NCBI GenBank assembly: GCA_019113125.1
Contig: DXIA01000054.1
Coordinates: forward strand, 1 to 7,391
Source: Candidatus Pygmaiobacter gallistercoris
GTDB lineage: Bacteria > Bacillota > Clostridia > Oscillospirales > Ruminococcaceae
Length of the DNA stretch: 7,391 nucleotides
Direction: 5' to 3'
Part shown: positions 5,885-7,391 of the stretch, piece after piece
Layout of the letters: each line of letters starts with the position of its first letter
Position numbering within the stretch: the first letter of the stretch is position 1
Notes under the pieces: generated by a model
What the model was told of the DNA's origin: nothing
Seen by the model: only the letters and a program-made list of their open reading frames with translations
Databases searched by the model: none
Program-made: the position numbers and the translations under genes

Positions 5885-5900
5885 AGATAAAATAAAAATC

Positions 5901-7391
5901 TCAGAATCCCAGCATCTTGTGCGCCGCGTCGGCGAGTTTCTGCTGCAGCTGCTCTGCCTGCGCATGGTCCGCGCCCTTGGCGGAATAGTAGACCTTGATC
6001 TTCGGCTCGGTGCCGGAGGGCCGCACAATCACGCTCGCGCCGCAGTCCAGATGGTAGGTCAGCACATCCGACTTGGGCAGATCGATCGTCTTCTCCTCGC
6101 CGGTGACCAGATCCTTCGAGCAGCTGGCCGCATAGTCCTCAACCCGTACCACCTTATAGCCCGCAATCTCGGCAGGCGCCTCCGCGCGCAGATCGCTCAT
6201 GATCTGTTTCATCTTGTCCATGCCGGCAAGGCCGTCGAACTCAAAGGAGTCGACCTTGTGCAGGTAGGTGCCGTAGGTCTTGTAGATCCGATCGAGCTCC
6301 GCCTTGAGGGAGGACCCCTGCGCGGTGTAATATGCCGCCATCTCGCAGATCAGCATGCTGGCGACCACCGCATCCTTATCCCGCACATAGCTGCCGGCGA
6401 GATAGCCATAGCTCTCCTCAAAACCGAAGATAAACCGATTCTGCTCTCCCTTCTGCTCGAGGTGCAGGATGGTCTCGCCGATATACTTGAACCCGGTGAG
6501 CACCTCGATCGGGGTGACGCCGTAGGTCTTCGCGACCTCATCCGCGAGGGAGGTGGTCACGATGCTGCGGACGAAGACCGGTCTCTCCGGCATGGTGCCC
6601 GCCTCGGTGCGGCCCTTGCAGATGTAGTCCAGCAGCAGCACGCCGACCTCATTACCGGTGAGCAGCAGGTAGTCTTCGCCGTCCTTGACCGCGATACCGA
6701 CCCGGTCAGCGTCGGGATCGGTGGCCAGCAGCAGATCGGCGCCGGTCTTCTTCGCAAGTGCAAGGCCGAGCTCCAGCGCCTGACGGATCTCGGGGTTGGG
6801 ATAGGGGCAGGTGGTGAAGTTGCCGTCGGGCAGCTCCTGCTCGGGAACAACGGTGACGTCCTCGATGCCGATATCCGACAGGATCCGCCGCACCGGGAGA
6901 TTGCCGGTGCCGTTGAGCGGGGTGTAAACCAGTTTCAGTCCCGCACCGCGGCAGACATCCGGCCGCACGCTGCAGTTCTTGACATGCTCGTAGTACCGCT
7001 CGATCACCTCGCTGGAGATGTACTCGATCCTGCCGGTCTCGATGCCGCGATCGAAGTCCAGACGGTTGACATCGGTGAAGATGTCGGTCTTCTGGATCTC
7101 GGCATAGACGGCGTCGGCGCTCTCACTGGTCATCTGACAGCCGTCCGGGCCATAGGCCTTGTAGCCGTTGTACTTTGCGGGGTTGTGGCTCGCGGTCACC
7201 ATGATGCCGGCGTCACACTTGAGCTTGCGGACTGCATAGGAGAGCATCGGGGTGGGCATCAGGGTCTTGTAGAGATAGGCCTTGACCCCGTTTCCTGCGA
7301 GCACCTCGGCCGCCGCGCGGGCAAACAGGGTGCTTTTGATCCGACTGTCATAGGAGATTGCGACCTTGGCGTGCTTGTTGCTCTTCTTGAG
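5901..7391 (-). CDS. pgcA: Phosphoglucomutase/phosphomannomutase (PgcA-type), N-terminus cut by the window edge
   Basis: The C-terminal 496 residues are visible. The frame is open to position 7391, where it reads LKKSNKHAKVAISYDSRIKS, a known internal segment of this family, so roughly 70 N-terminal residues are missing. The enzyme interconverts hexose 1- and 6-phosphates through a phosphoserine, linking glycolysis with glycogen, cell wall and surface polysaccharide synthesis. The four active-site elements are present (residues from the visible start): the phosphoserine loop VTASHNPAKYNGYK with S68, the magnesium loop DPDADR (225-230), the sugar-specificity loop GFEESYG (323-329), and the phosphate-binding loop RPSGTEPKIKVY (457-468). 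GFEESYG is typical of the phosphoglucomutase branch, but dual glucose/mannose use cannot be excluded. A strong terminator follows the stop codon. The promoter and start lie outside the window. Confidence 0.96.
   Translation of the reverse strand, partial: LKKSNKHAKVAISYDSRIKSTLFARAAAEVLAGNGVKAYLYKTLMPTPMLSYAVRKLKCDAGIMVTASHNPAKYNGYKAYGPDGCQMTSESADAVYAEIQKTDIFTDVNRLDFDRGIETGRIEYISSEVIERYYEHVKNCSVRPDVCRGAGLKLVYTPLNGTGNLPVRRILSDIGIEDVTVVPEQELPDGNFTTCPYPNPEIRQALELGLALAKKTGADLLLATDPDADRVGIAVKDGEDYLLLTGNEVGVLLLDYICKGRTEAGTMPERPVFVRSIVTTSLADEVAKTYGVTPIEVLTGFKYIGETILHLEQKGEQNRFIFGFEESYGYLAGSYVRDKDAVVASMLICEMAAYYTAQGSSLKAELDRIYKTYGTYLHKVDSFEFDGLAGMDKMKQIMSDLRAEAPAEIAGYKVVRVEDYAASCSKDLVTGEEKTIDLPKSDVLTYHLDCGASVIVRPSGTEPKIKVYYSAKGADHAQAEQLQQKLADAAHKMLGF

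Noticed and set aside
1..7391. CRISPR arrays, insertion sequences, tRNA genes, prophage or toxin-antitoxin genes
   Set aside because: I looked on both strands and saw no spaced direct repeats, transposase motifs, cloverleaf signatures or small two-gene modules; gene content is ordinary housekeeping.

Overview
This window looks like chromosomal housekeeping DNA from a GC-rich, low-oxygen Firmicute, most likely a clostridial (Oscillospiraceae/Ruminococcaceae-type) gut bacterium. The grounds are the dgt-dnaG-rpoD gene order, the Firmicutes-type short SigA-like sigma factor, strong AGGAGG-type ribosome binding sites, classical hairpin-plus-U-tract terminators, and protein sequences close to clostridial forms. 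I cannot name a genus. Every gene reads on the minus strand, so transcription runs from the right edge (7391) to the left edge (1).

Layout in transcription order: (1) the 3' part of a PgcA-type phosphoglucomutase gene, cut by the right edge, ending in an 11-bp terminator hairpin. (2) rpmE (ribosomal protein L31, zinc-ribbon form), with its own extended -10 promoter and a roughly 100-nt leader that can fold and may be an L31 autoregulatory element. It ends in a strong terminator. (3) A YigZ/IMPACT-family protein starting only 28 nt after that terminator, with no visible promoter of its own. (4) An AT-rich gap holding a probable weak promoter, followed by dgt (dNTP triphosphohydrolase), dnaG (primase) and rpoD (primary sigma factor). 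This is a compact operon linking nucleotide pool control, replication priming and transcription initiation, closed by a terminator at 670-708. (5) A small four-helix membrane protein of the PF06541 (so-called ABC transporter type IV/CmpB) family. (6) The first 55 codons of an Rrf2-family regulator, preceded by a near-consensus promoter and a perfect 10-bp inverted repeat that covers the expected transcription start, so probably autoregulated.

I found no mobile element, CRISPR array, rRNA, tRNA, phage gene or defence gene. All spaces between genes are under 300 bases, and the entries below account for them. Nothing here is convincingly a new biological system. The points most worth a second look are the rpmE leader, the Rrf2 operator, the terminator just ahead of the YigZ gene, and the uncharacterised membrane protein between rpoD and the Rrf2 gene.
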